Part shown: positions 1 to 8,834 of the stretch, piece after piece
How positions within the stretch are numbered: position 1 is the stretch's first letter
Layout of the letters: each line of letters starts with the position of its first letter
Assembly (NCBI GenBank): GCA_041569895.1
Contig: JBFFXF010000266.1
Location: forward strand, 1 to 10,352
Origin: JBFFXF01 sp041569895
GTDB lineage: Bacteria; Planctomycetota; UBA8108; JACQVS01
Length of the DNA: 10,352 bases
Direction: 5' to 3'
The notes under the pieces: generated by a model
The model's input: only the letters and a program-made list of their open reading frames with translations
Databases searched by the model: none
What the model was told of the DNA's origin: nothing
Translations under genes and position numbers: made by a program

Positions 1-259
1 CCGTTCCCGTGCCCGTTCCCGTTCCCGTCCTCGAGGGCTCTGGTGTCGGAGTTCGATGACCGACTCTGATACCGATGACGGTCACGGTCACGGACCACGG
101 TCACGGACCACGGTCCACGATACCGATACCGATTCCGATGTCCGATTCCGACTCCGACACCGACTCCGACTCCGACTCCGACTCCGATACCGATTCCGAG
201 ATCAGAGACCGACTCCGAGATCCGAGACCGATTCCGAGATCAGAGATCAGAGATCAGAG
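1..259. repeat. Left mosaic array of CG-containing hexamers
   Basis: The whole stretch downstream of dapA is short-period repeat. Bases 1-33 are units of the CGTTCC/CGTGCC/CGTCCT type. Bases 67-117 are ACGGTC/ACGGACC units. Bases 117-210 are CCGATA, CCGATT and CCGACT units, with CCGACT repeated several times in a row. Bases 205-262 alternate CCGAGA-type units with several copies of a GATCAGA-type unit. The period is 6 with occasional 7-base slips, and almost every unit carries one CG. No gene, hairpin terminator or T-tract is visible between the dapA stop and the window edge. Long ORFs crossing this stretch exist only because a 6-base unit leaves frames open and gives dipeptide repeats such as Ser-Asp. 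Confidence 0.9.
6..26 (-). promoter_or_regulatory. Possible G-quadruplex motif, minus strand
   Basis: Read on the minus strand this has exactly four GGG runs (plus-strand CCC at 6-8, 12-14, 18-20 and 24-26) separated by 3-base loops, which fits the canonical G3+N1-7 pattern. It lies in the hexamer array beyond the end of dapA, so it would be near the 3' end of a dapA transcript if transcription continues that far. Folding and any function are inferred. Confidence 0.4.
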
Positions 260-1135
260 TCAGACTGCCCGGCCCATTCCCAGGTCGTCGAGGATGCGTT
301 CGAGGGTGCGGAGGTTGGCCGGGGACATCTCGCACATTGGCAGGCGGAACTCGGGGCGGACGAGTCCGACGATCGACATCGCCGTCTTCACCGGGATCGG
401 GTTGGTCTCGATGAAGAGGACCTTGAAGAGCGGGAAGAGGCGCATGTGGATGTCGCGCGCGCCCTGGAGGTCGCCCTCGGCCATCAGGTCGACCATGTCG
501 ACGATCTCCTTCGGCACCAGGTTGGCGGCGACGGAGATGACGCCGGAGGCGCCGAGCGCCATCAGCGGGAGGGTCATCGTCTCCTCGCCCGAGAGCACCA
601 CGAGGTCGCTGCTGCGGAGGATCTCGGTCGCCTGATCGAGGCTGCCGCTGGCCTCCTTGATGGCGACGATGTTCTTCAGCTCGGCGAGACGGATGGCGGT
701 GTCGGGGAGGAGGTTGACGCCGGTTCGCGACGGGACGTTGTAGAGCACGATCGGAATGTCGATGGCGTTCGCGATCGCCTCGTAGTGCCGGTAGAGGCCC
801 TCCTGCGTCGGCTTGTTGTAATACGGCGTGATGAGGAGCGCGCCGTCGGCGCCGACCTTCTTCGCGTATCCGGTGAGGCGGAGCGACTCTGCGGTGCTGT
901 TCGAGCCGGTTCCGGCGATCACCGGCACGCGACCGTCGACCTTGCGGACGACGCGCTCGATGACCGCCTCGTGCTCCTCATGGGAGAGCGTCGCCGACTC
1001 GCCGGTCGTGCCGCAGGGGACGATGCCATTCGTCCCGGCGCCGACATGAAACTCGACGAGCTCGTCGAGCTGGTCGAAGTCAATCTCCCCGTCCCGAAAC
1101 GGCGTCACCAGGGCGACGATGGAGCCTTCGAACAT
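260..1135 (-). CDS. dapA: 4-hydroxy-tetrahydrodipicolinate synthase
   Basis: DapA condenses pyruvate with L-aspartate-4-semialdehyde in the cytoplasm, the first committed step toward diaminopimelate (peptidoglycan) and lysine. The 291-residue product matches the family's usual length of about 292. It is a single TIM barrel with the GTTGE motif at 42-46 (Thr43/Thr44 of the proton relay), Tyr106, Tyr132 and Arg137 (the YNVPSRTG segment 132-139), and the Schiff-base lysine Lys160 in the VAIKEASGS segment. A later GASGVISVAAN segment is also typical. All expected active-site residues are present. The ATG at 1135 has a strong ribosome binding site (GAGGGAG, 1140-1146). The gene lies 107 bp behind glmM with its own candidate promoter, so it can be expressed separately from the upstream cluster. 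The stop is TGA, followed directly by the hexamer array. Confidence 0.97.
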   Translation of the reverse strand: MFEGSIVALVTPFRDGEIDFDQLDELVEFHVGAGTNGIVPCGTTGESATLSHEEHEAVIERVVRKVDGRVPVIAGTGSNSTAESLRLTGYAKKVGADGALLITPYYNKPTQEGLYRHYEAIANAIDIPIVLYNVPSRTGVNLLPDTAIRLAELKNIVAIKEASGSLDQATEILRSSDLVVLSGEETMTLPLMALGASGVISVAANLVPKEIVDMVDLMAEGDLQGARDIHMRLFPLFKVLFIETNPIPVKTAMSIVGLVRPEFRLPMCEMSPANLRTLERILDDLGMGRAV

Positions 1136-1189
1136 GGTTCTCCCTCACTTTCCCGAACGCCGCACGGACCCTTTTACCCTGCGCGAGGC

Positions 1190-1219
1190 ATTATAGGCAC
1201 CGTCGCGCGCGAGGCACAA
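1190..1219 (-). promoter_or_regulatory. Candidate sigma70 promoter for dapA
   Basis: On the minus strand a perfect TATAAT -10 box lies at 1190-1195. TTGTGC (matching the TTG of the -35 consensus) lies at 1214-1219, with an 18-bp spacer. Transcription would start near 1183, giving a leader of roughly 48 bases that ends in the good dapA ribosome binding site. It is the best promoter-like sequence I found in the window and sits in the largest gap within the glmM-dapA part of the cluster. The start site is inferred. Confidence 0.6.
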
Positions 1220-1242
1220 GCCGATTCCGACCGGGCCCGCGC

Positions 1243-2655
1243 TCACCCGAGCGCGGCGACGATGACCTCGCCGATCCGCCGCGCCAGCTCCTCGACCATG
1301 CGGGTCTCGGGGCCCTCGACCATGACGCGCGCCAGCGGCTCGGTGCCCGAGTACCGCAGCACGATGCGACCCTCGCCGTCGAGCTCACGCTCCGCCTCGG
1401 CGACGGCGCGCTGCACCGCGTCGATCTCCTCGAGCGGGACCTTGCGAGCCACCTCGTAGTTGAGAAGGATCTGCGGGTACTTTCGGATCGCGGTCGCGGC
1501 GGAATCGAGCGACTGGCCGTCCTCGAGGCAGTCGATCAGCCGCAGGGCGGAGAGGAGGCCGTCTCCCGTGCTCGCGTGATCGAGGAAGATCAGGTGGCCC
1601 GACTGCTCGCCGCCGACGGGATGGTCCTCGGCGACCATGCGGTCGTACACGAAGCGGTCGCCGACCGCGGTGCGGATCAGCTGGAGGCCGGACTCCGCGA
1701 GCGCCTTCTCGAGGCCGATGTTCGCCATCACGGTCGAGACGATGGCCCGGTGGGGAAGCAGTGCGCTGCGGTCGTAGTGGCGGCCCGCGACCGCGAGGAT
1801 GTGATCGCCGTCGAGCACCGCGCCCGTGGCGGTCACCGGGATCATGCGGTCGCCGTCACCGTCGAACGCGAAGCCGAAGTCGGCCGACTCGTCGAGGATC
1901 CTTCGCGCGAGGCCATCCGGGTGGAGCGCGCCGCAGCCGTCGTTGATGTTGGCGCCGTCCGGCGTGTCGCCGATGCCGATGGTGGTGGCGCCGAGCGCCC
2001 CGAAGACGGCGCCGGCAACCGCGTGCGTGGCGCCGTTGGCGGTGTCGAGAACGATCCGCCGTCCCCGCAACCTCTCCGGGCGGCGCGACGACGCGATCAG
2101 GTGATCGACATACTGCGCGAGAGCCTCCGCCCGAGCCTCCGCCCGAGCCTCCGCGCCATGCGTTACAGCGCCGCGCCCGGTCGCCGCCGGGGCGCGCGAC
2201 TCCCAGTAGGCGTCCGACACCGCGCGCTCGAAATCGTCGGTCATCTTGGCGCCGGTCGGCGCCAGGAGCTTGATGCCGTTGTACTCCGCCGGGTTGTGCG
2301 ACGCCGAGATCATCAGGCCGAGGACCGCGTCGGGCGCCCGCGATGCGAGGTAGGCGACACCCGGCGTCGGAATGACGCCGAGGACGGTGACATCGAACCC
2401 GGCCCCGGTGAGCGCCTCGACGGCGATCCCCTCGATGTGCTCGCCCGAGCTGCGCGTGTCACGGCCTATCAGGATCCGCCCCCGGCCGTTGCGCGGCGCA
2501 TCGCCGGGAAAGTCGCGGGGAAAGGGAGCCGAACCCCGCACGGTCCACGCCGCGGCGCGGAGGAGGCGAACGATCTCGGCGTCGGCCAGCAACCCGCTGC
2601 CGGCTCGGTCGCGGACGCCGTCCGTCCCGAAGATGCACGCGCCGGGCGTCAACAC
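1243..2655 (-). CDS. glmM: Phosphoglucosamine mutase
   Basis: GlmM converts glucosamine-6-phosphate to glucosamine-1-phosphate, feeding UDP-GlcNAc synthesis for peptidoglycan and LPS. The 470-residue product has the four alpha-phosphohexomutase landmarks: the phospho-serine loop ISASHNP (116-122, catalytic Ser119), the Mg-binding DGDGDR (265-270), the sugar-specificity loop GEQSG (349-353) and the phosphate-binding RYSGTEP (434-440). FGTDGVR (9-15) is the usual N-terminal signature. Family members are commonly about 445-450 residues. Some of the extra length is an Ala-Glu-Ala-Arg repeat near 168-178. The start is uncertain: GTG at 2655 is followed at once by TTG at 2652, and an 8-G tract (2657-2664) immediately upstream is the only Shine-Dalgarno-like sequence. 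It lies 16 bp after cdaR, as in the widespread cdaA-cdaR-glmM cluster, where GlmM can bind and inhibit CdaA (known in Gram-positives). Confidence 0.96.
   Translation of the reverse strand: MLTPGACIFGTDGVRDRAGSGLLADAEIVRLLRAAAWTVRGSAPFPRDFPGDAPRNGRGRILIGRDTRSSGEHIEGIAVEALTGAGFDVTVLGVIPTPGVAYLASRAPDAVLGLMISASHNPAEYNGIKLLAPTGAKMTDDFERAVSDAYWESRAPAATGRGAVTHGAEARAEARAEALAQYVDHLIASSRRPERLRGRRIVLDTANGATHAVAGAVFGALGATTIGIGDTPDGANINDGCGALHPDGLARRILDESADFGFAFDGDGDRMIPVTATGAVLDGDHILAVAGRHYDRSALLPHRAIVSTVMANIGLEKALAESGLQLIRTAVGDRFVYDRMVAEDHPVGGEQSGHLIFLDHASTGDGLLSALRLIDCLEDGQSLDSAATAIRKYPQILLNYEVARKVPLEEIDAVQRAVAEAERELDGEGRIVLRYSGTEPLARVMVEGPETRMVEELARRIGEVIVAALG
2121..2154. repeat. 12-bp tandem repeat inside glmM
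   Basis: Almost three copies of GAGCCTCCGCCC lie in tandem at 2121-2132, 2133-2144 and 2145-2154 (partial). In the glmM frame they encode the Ala-Glu-Ala-Arg repeat near residues 168-178, in the segment after the phospho-serine domain. The unit length keeps the reading frame, so copy-number change would lengthen or shorten the protein by four residues. Confidence 0.85.
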
Positions 2656-2671
2656 ACCCCCCCCGGATCGG

Positions 2672-3730
2672 TCACTCGGTCTTGACCGGAACGAGCGAGC
2701 ACTGCCACGGCCCCCGGCCCTCTCGACTGGGGTGCTGGAGCAACTGCACCTCCTTCGAGAAGCCGAAGAGCAGCAGCTTGTCCTCGGTGAACGTGAAGTT
2801 GTAGACCTGCTCGGGCGTCAGGTTGTACGCCGGCACCTCGACGGCGACGAAGAACGTCGGGTCCTCGGCGATCCTCGCCTCGAGACGCTGGATCTCCCGT
2901 TCGGGACCGCGGAAGCGCACGGGAACGATGGCGTCCTCGAAGGCCACCTTGAACGGGAATCGCAGCGGCGGCACCAGGAAGCGCACCTTGACGCTCTCGG
3001 CGGAGTACTCGCGCTGGCGCACCTGGAGCTGCAGCGTGAGGTTGACGCTCGAGCGGTCGAGGAAGCTGACGACGTTTCTGACCTGAACGCCCTCGGCGCT
3101 CTCGTGACGGACCTGGATCGGCACCGTACCATCGAAGCGCTCGCGCACGAGCGCCGACGGCTCCGCGACGAGGCGCACCTTTTCGAGGATCGACCGCGGC
3201 CCGGAGACCCGCACCGCGGGCGGATCGACCTTCTCGACGACCTTCTCCCAGCCCTCGCGCACGGGATAGACGGGATTGACCGGCTTCTGCTGCTCGACGC
3301 GGTCATCGAACACGAGATCGACGGAAGCCGGCTCAAACTGGACGATCTCGACGGGTGTGCGGGGAAGCGTCATGTCGTCGGCGTTGAAGAAATACGTGCG
3401 CCGCTCGGCATCGCCCTCGCCGGCGGCGTCGACGAGCACCTCGACGCGTGCGGGCAGCATCTGGCGGAACTCGTCGAGCTGCCTTCGCGATCCGTTGATG
3501 CGCACGCTGACGACACCGCTGAACGGCAGTACCTCGCCGCCGCGCCGGCGCTCCTCGGCGAGCACCAGGACGCGGGTCGGCTGCTTGGGCAGCAGCTTGA
3601 CGCGCACCGAGAGCTCCTCGTTCTGCAGCTCGGACTGGTACGCGACGAACCAGATGATGGCGGCGAAGAAGAGCGCCACGCCCTTGTTGCGCCAGTTCCC
3701 GAGCAGCGCTCCACGAAGCCAGGCGACCAT
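2672..3730 (-). CDS. cdaR: YbbR/CdaR-like membrane-anchored regulator of CdaA
   Basis: The 352-residue product has a short N-terminal cytoplasmic stretch, one transmembrane helix (about 18-31) and a large extracytoplasmic part of repeated beta-rich YbbR-type units. The first spans roughly 38-135, the second roughly 138-235 with the typical VSGPRSILEKV segment, and a more divergent third follows. YbbR/CdaR proteins are the membrane partners of the diadenylate cyclase CdaA and modulate its activity in Firmicutes; the role here is inferred from position and architecture. The ATG at 3730 is supported by a strong GGAGG (3739-3743) 8 bases upstream, which lies inside the last codons of cdaA. The cdaA stop is only 3 bases before the start, so the two are probably translationally coupled. 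Sequence divergence in this family is high, so the domain limits are approximate. Confidence 0.85.
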   Translation of the reverse strand: MVAWLRGALLGNWRNKGVALFFAAIIWFVAYQSELQNEELSVRVKLLPKQPTRVLVLAEERRRGGEVLPFSGVVSVRINGSRRQLDEFRQMLPARVEVLVDAAGEGDAERRTYFFNADDMTLPRTPVEIVQFEPASVDLVFDDRVEQQKPVNPVYPVREGWEKVVEKVDPPAVRVSGPRSILEKVRLVAEPSALVRERFDGTVPIQVRHESAEGVQVRNVVSFLDRSSVNLTLQLQVRQREYSAESVKVRFLVPPLRFPFKVAFEDAIVPVRFRGPEREIQRLEARIAEDPTFFVAVEVPAYNLTPEQVYNFTFTEDKLLLFGFSKEVQLLQHPSREGRGPWQCSLVPVKTE

Positions 3731-3733
3731 CGA

Positions 3734-4678
3734 CTACACCTCCGCCTTCTGCTTGAACTTCGCGTCCTCGCCGGCGGAGTCCTGCGCCGCCCGCGAGCCC
3801 TCGGTGACCTCCGAGACGGGCAGGATCTCCTGCTCGGTGAGGTCGTCGACGTCCCCACCCTTCTCGACGGCCCCGCGGTCCTCGAGTTGCGCGTAGAACT
3901 TCAGCAACGTCTCGCGAAGCTGGTCGCGATCCAGCGGTCTCTCGAGCTCGCCGGCGTGCGCCAGCGAGACCACGCCGGTCTCCTCCGACACCATGATCAC
4001 CACCGCGTCCGACTCCTCGGAGAGCCCGAGCCCGGCGCGGTGACGCGTGCCGACGAACGGCGCGAGCGATGGGTTTTCGCTGAGCGGGAACAGACAGCCG
4101 GCGGCGGCCACGCGGTTGTTGCGGATGATCACGGCGCCGTCGTGGAGCTCGGATCCCGGGAAGAAGAGCGTCGTCAGCAGCTGACTGGTGACCACGCCGT
4201 CGATCGGCGTGCCTCGCTCGATGAAGTTCTTGAGCCCGACCTCGCGCTCGATGGCGATCAGCGCCCCGACCTTCTGCTTCGACATCCTGAAGACCGCCTT
4301 GACGATCTCGTCGACGATCCCCTCGGTCTCGCCCTTGAATATGAAGCCGAAGAGACGGGTCTGGCCGAGACGCACGAGCGCGCGGCGCAGCTCGGGCTGG
4401 ACGATGATGACCAGCGCCGGAATCGCCGCGGCGCCGAAGAACTTGAGGATGACCTCCATGCGCTGCAGGACGCCGAACTGATTCGCGACGATGCTGATGA
4501 CGATCGGCACGGTCAGAATGACGAGCGCGATCCCCTTGAGGATGCCCTCGCCACGCGTCCCCTCCATGAAACGGAGGAACGTGTAGATGACGAGGTAGAT
4601 CAGAAAGATCTCAAAGAGATACTCGAGGTTGACGAACTCGAGGAGATCTCTCAGGCTCATCAGGGCGATCTGGCACAT
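3734..4678 (-). CDS. cdaA: Diadenylate cyclase (c-di-AMP synthase), CdaA type
   Basis: CdaA makes cyclic di-AMP from two ATP at the inner membrane. The 314-residue product starts with three hydrophobic segments (about 21-36, 46-65 and 77-93). A DisA_N/DAC catalytic domain follows, with the diagnostic HDGA (179-182) and GTRHR (210-214) motifs and the SEESDAVVIMVSEETG segment just after. All catalytic signatures are intact. The last 50 or so residues form a charged, low-complexity tail longer than in typical members of about 270 residues. Two in-frame ATGs are possible, at 4678 and at 4660 (Met7). Neither has a clear ribosome binding site, so I keep the longer one. It lies 42 bp after folP and 3 bp before cdaR. 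The c-di-AMP controls potassium and osmolyte balance and cell-wall homeostasis in studied organisms; targets here are unknown. Confidence 0.95.
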   Translation of the reverse strand: MCQIALMSLRDLLEFVNLEYLFEIFLIYLVIYTFLRFMEGTRGEGILKGIALVILTVPIVISIVANQFGVLQRMEVILKFFGAAAIPALVIIVQPELRRALVRLGQTRLFGFIFKGETEGIVDEIVKAVFRMSKQKVGALIAIEREVGLKNFIERGTPIDGVVTSQLLTTLFFPGSELHDGAVIIRNNRVAAAGCLFPLSENPSLAPFVGTRHRAGLGLSEESDAVVIMVSEETGVVSLAHAGELERPLDRDQLRETLLKFYAQLEDRGAVEKGGDVDDLTEQEILPVSEVTEGSRAAQDSAGEDAKFKQKAEV

Positions 4679-4720
4679 GGTTCAAACGGGCCCGCCTCGC
4701 GGCGCGCCGGCCGGCTTACC

Positions 4721-5893
4721 TTACCTATTTCGAAGGGCCGCCAGCAGCTTCTTCATCTCCCTCGCGTTCCGAACGTCGTGCGTCCTCAGGATGGCGACGC
4801 CTGCGAGCGCGCAGTACGTGTTCGCCACCAGCGTTCCCGCCTCGCGCTCCTCGACCGAGCGCCCGAGCAGCTTGCCGAGGAATGACTTCCGCGACACGCC
4901 GATGAGCACCGGCCGCCCGAGACTCCGAAACTCGTTGATTCCGCGTATCAGCTCCAGATTATCCCCGGAACGCTTGCCGAAGCCAATCCCGGGATCGATG
5001 ATCGTGCGCTGCGGATCGATGCCGAGCTCGCGGAGCTCGACGAGACGCCGCGCGAGATACCGCAGGATCTCCGCCACCGGATCGACGTAGCGCGGATCGT
5101 CCTGCATCGTCGCGGGCCGACCGCGCATGTGCATGAGCACGGCGGGCACGCCGCGCTCGCGCACGAGCGCGGCCATCTCGGGATCACCCGCGAGCGCCGT
5201 GACGTCATTGACGATATCGGCTCCCTCGTCCAGCGCGACACGTGCGACCTCCGCCTTGCTCGTGTCGATCGATATAGGACAGTCGATCCGCTTGCGCAGG
5301 CCGGCCACCACCGGACGAACGCGGCGGATCTCCTCATCGGCCGACACCGGCGACGAGCCCGGTCTGGTCGATTCGCCGCCGACGTCGATGACGTCCGCGC
5401 CCTCCTCGACCAGCCGCACGCCGTGCTCGATCGCGTGCTCCGGGTCGAGGTGGCGACCTCCGTCGGAGAACGAGTCCGGCGTGACGTTGAGTATCCCCAT
5501 GATTGCCGGTCCATCGCCGAGTCGCCACTCGCGGCGCCCCGGAAGCTCGAGATGGTAATCGAGCCGGTGCCAGCTCCTGAGGGCGGCCAGGGCGGCCGTG
5601 CGCAGGCGCTGCTTGACCGTCCCGCTGCTGGCGGGCTGTCCGACGTCCTCGAGCGCCTCGTCGACCGCCAGGAGGTCGAGAATCGACCGGTACGACCCGA
5701 CGATCTCGAAGCACACGCCGTCGGGGACCGCGACGCTGCGCAGCTCCACAGGGCCCTGGACGGCCCCGGCGAGGAAGTTCTCGACGAGGACCACGTCTTC
5801 CCCCTCGGGGATCTGGATGCGCAGCGCGCACGGCGGGCGCGCCGAGGGCCCCGCTTGCGACCGGAAAGTGACCAGCAGCTGGTCGGCGAACAT
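4721..5893 (-). CDS. folP: Dihydropteroate synthase with N-terminal extension
   Basis: FolP joins p-aminobenzoate to 6-hydroxymethyl-dihydropterin diphosphate to give dihydropteroate, a late step in folate synthesis and the sulfonamide target. The catalytic TIM barrel occupies about 128-390 of 390 residues and has every family signature: NVTPDSFSDGG (136-146), DVGGESTRPG (170-179), DTSK (210-213), ND (229-230), MHMRG (254-258), DPGIGFGK (300-307) and SRKSF (334-338). Usual length is about 270-290, so roughly 125 N-terminal residues are extra. They are well mixed in composition, in the same reading frame, and not a signal peptide. I do not recognise their fold, although longer FolP proteins do occur in some bacteria. 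The ATG at 5893 lacks a good ribosome binding site and another out-of-frame ATG overlaps it at 5898. A G-run repeat lies about 45 bases upstream. The stop is TAA. Confidence 0.95.
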   Translation of the reverse strand: MFADQLLVTFRSQAGPSARPPCALRIQIPEGEDVVLVENFLAGAVQGPVELRSVAVPDGVCFEIVGSYRSILDLLAVDEALEDVGQPASSGTVKQRLRTAALAALRSWHRLDYHLELPGRREWRLGDGPAIMGILNVTPDSFSDGGRHLDPEHAIEHGVRLVEEGADVIDVGGESTRPGSSPVSADEEIRRVRPVVAGLRKRIDCPISIDTSKAEVARVALDEGADIVNDVTALAGDPEMAALVRERGVPAVLMHMRGRPATMQDDPRYVDPVAEILRYLARRLVELRELGIDPQRTIIDPGIGFGKRSGDNLELIRGINEFRSLGRPVLIGVSRKSFLGKLLGRSVEEREAGTLVANTYCALAGVAILRTHDVRNAREMKKLLAALRNR

Positions 5894-5935
5894 GTCATGT
5901 CGCGGGTGGAAGCCTCATCGGAGCGCGAGGGCCTT

Positions 5936-5995
5936 CGTTCCCGTTCCCGTTCCCGTTCCCGTTCCCGTCCCCGTCCCCGTCCCCGTGCCCGCTTC
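5936..5995. repeat. GGGAAC/GGGGAC hexamer array in the ftsH-folP gap
   Basis: The 158-bp gap between ftsH and folP (5894-6051) contains an array that on the minus (transcribed-sense) strand reads as three GGGGAC and five GGGAAC-like units plus a flanking GGGCAC unit. There are nine G-runs of three or four bases between 5940 and 5990, with loops of only 2-3 bases, an unusually strong canonical G-quadruplex motif. The rest of the gap shows no promoter, terminator hairpin or ORF that I can support. The array would lie in the leader of folP or in an ftsH-folP readthrough mRNA, ending about 45 bases before the folP start. Confidence 0.9.
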
Positions 5996-6051
5996 CGCTG
6001 TTCCGAGAACGGGACCGGGCGCGTGTACGGGTCCGCCAGGGCCACCCGGAA

Positions 6052-8064
<2,013 letters not shown>

Positions 8065-8065
8065 G

Positions 8066-8797
8066 TCAGCGGTCGACCGACGGGACCTCGACCGCTTGCC
8101 GGGCCGCCGCGTCGTTCCCGTTTCCGTCCTCGTCCTCATCCTCGTTCCGGTGCGCGGGGCGTTCGACGCCCGCCTCGCCCGCGACGCTGGCGACCCCGGC
8201 CGCGCTCGCATCCGCTCGATCGATGGCGGCTCGATCGATTGCGGCGCTCGCCGTGCCGTCCTCCGAGCCGTCTCCCTCGATCTCGTCGTAGTCGTCCCAG
8301 TACTCGATGCGCGCGACGATGCGCTCGGCGAGGTTCTCCAGGGCGCGGCGCCGTCCCTGCTCGAAGGTCTCGCCGCTGACCGGCGAGAACGGCTGGTCGT
8401 CGCGGACGCGCAGCACCCGGCGGTAGCCGTTGACGTAGTCCTCGACGACGAGGTCGACGACGGCTCGAACGTTCGATTCGATCTTCTCGTTCCGCCGCGC
8501 CTCGACAACCCGTTCCTCGGCGAACTCGACGATATTGCCGCGCACGACGAGGTCTGCGTGCCCGCTGTCGACCAGCCGCAGGCTGGTGCGCGCCTGGAGC
8601 TCGCGGCGGACGAGCGACGTGAGCTCGAACTCGAGATCCCGGCGCAGCGCGAAGGTGCTGTTGTGGAAGATCGGCACGGCCACCGTCTCGGCGCCTGGAG
8701 GCGTGCCGTATCCGGTGGTATACCCGCACCCCACCGGCGCCGCGGCCGCGAGGATCAGCAGCGATCGCAACGCGGGGCCGACGCGCACCCGACGCAT
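8066..8797 (-). CDS. lptE: LptE-like LPS-assembly lipoprotein
   Basis: The 243-residue product begins with a lipoprotein signal: basic n-region, hydrophobic 9-20, and Cys24 in PVGC, followed by Gly rather than Asp, which fits outer-membrane sorting. Residues 27-167 match the LptE superfamily pattern. VAVPIFHNST is followed by a helix (DLEFELTSLVRRELQ), a strand with DLVVRGNIVEF, and a C-terminal helix rich in Arg/Glu. LptE partners the LptD barrel in delivering LPS to the outer leaflet. From about 170 to the end the protein is low complexity: an AIDRAAIDRA repeat, an Ala/Gly-rich part and an acidic EDEDEDGNGND run encoded by hexamer repeat. This tail is not part of known LptE. The start is the only ATG after the bamD stop, 37 bp downstream, without an obvious ribosome binding site. 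Assignment rests on pattern and neighbours, so another small envelope lipoprotein remains possible. Confidence 0.78.
   Translation of the reverse strand: MRRVRVGPALRSLLILAAAAPVGCGYTTGYGTPPGAETVAVPIFHNSTFALRRDLEFELTSLVRRELQARTSLRLVDSGHADLVVRGNIVEFAEERVVEARRNEKIESNVRAVVDLVVEDYVNGYRRVLRVRDDQPFSPVSGETFEQGRRRALENLAERIVARIEYWDDYDEIEGDGSEDGTASAAIDRAAIDRADASAAGVASVAGEAGVERPAHRNEDEDEDGNGNDAAARQAVEVPSVDR
8110..8147. repeat. Hexamer array within the 3' end of lptE
   Basis: Plus-strand units CGTTCC, CGTTTC, CGTCCT, CGTCCT, CATCCT and CGTTCC run in tandem here. They belong to the same unit set seen at the window ends and in the ftsH-folP gap. In the lptE frame they encode the acidic Glu-Asp and Gly-Asn dipeptides around residues 218-229. 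Because each unit is two codons, expansion or loss would not shift the frame. Confidence 0.8.
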
Positions 8798-8834
8798 CGA
8801 CGCCGCGGGCGGCGTCGCGTCCGACTGTCGCGGG

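Noticed and set aside
75..260. Ser-Asp dipeptide protein resembling a surface SD-repeat region
   Set aside because: Any open frame through a 6-base repeat gives dipeptides. The frame continues only as antisense of dapA, with no signal peptide or anchor.
1239..1254. Hairpin GCGCTC/GAGCGC over the glmM stop as an intrinsic terminator
   Set aside because: The stem is only 6 bp and no T-tract follows on the minus strand.
56..1459. 467-codon plus-strand open frame starting in the left array
   Set aside because: Its N-terminus is translated repeat and the rest is the antisense of dapA and the end of glmM.
2372..4885. 837-codon open frame on the plus strand opposite glmM, cdaR and cdaA
   Set aside because: It is the antisense of three well-identified genes. 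Its Leu/Asp/Arg/His-heavy composition is what high-GC codon bias gives on the opposite strand, and no domain is recognisable.
4948..6045. 365-codon minus-strand frame through the G-run array (Arg-Glu repeats)
   Set aside because: It overlaps folP in another frame, and its content is repeat plus out-of-frame folP.
8065..8508. FtsH extended N-terminally by 148 residues
   Set aside because: The extra part is Arg/Ser/Thr-rich out-of-frame lptE sequence, and the ATG at 8064 directly after the lptE stop is the natural start.
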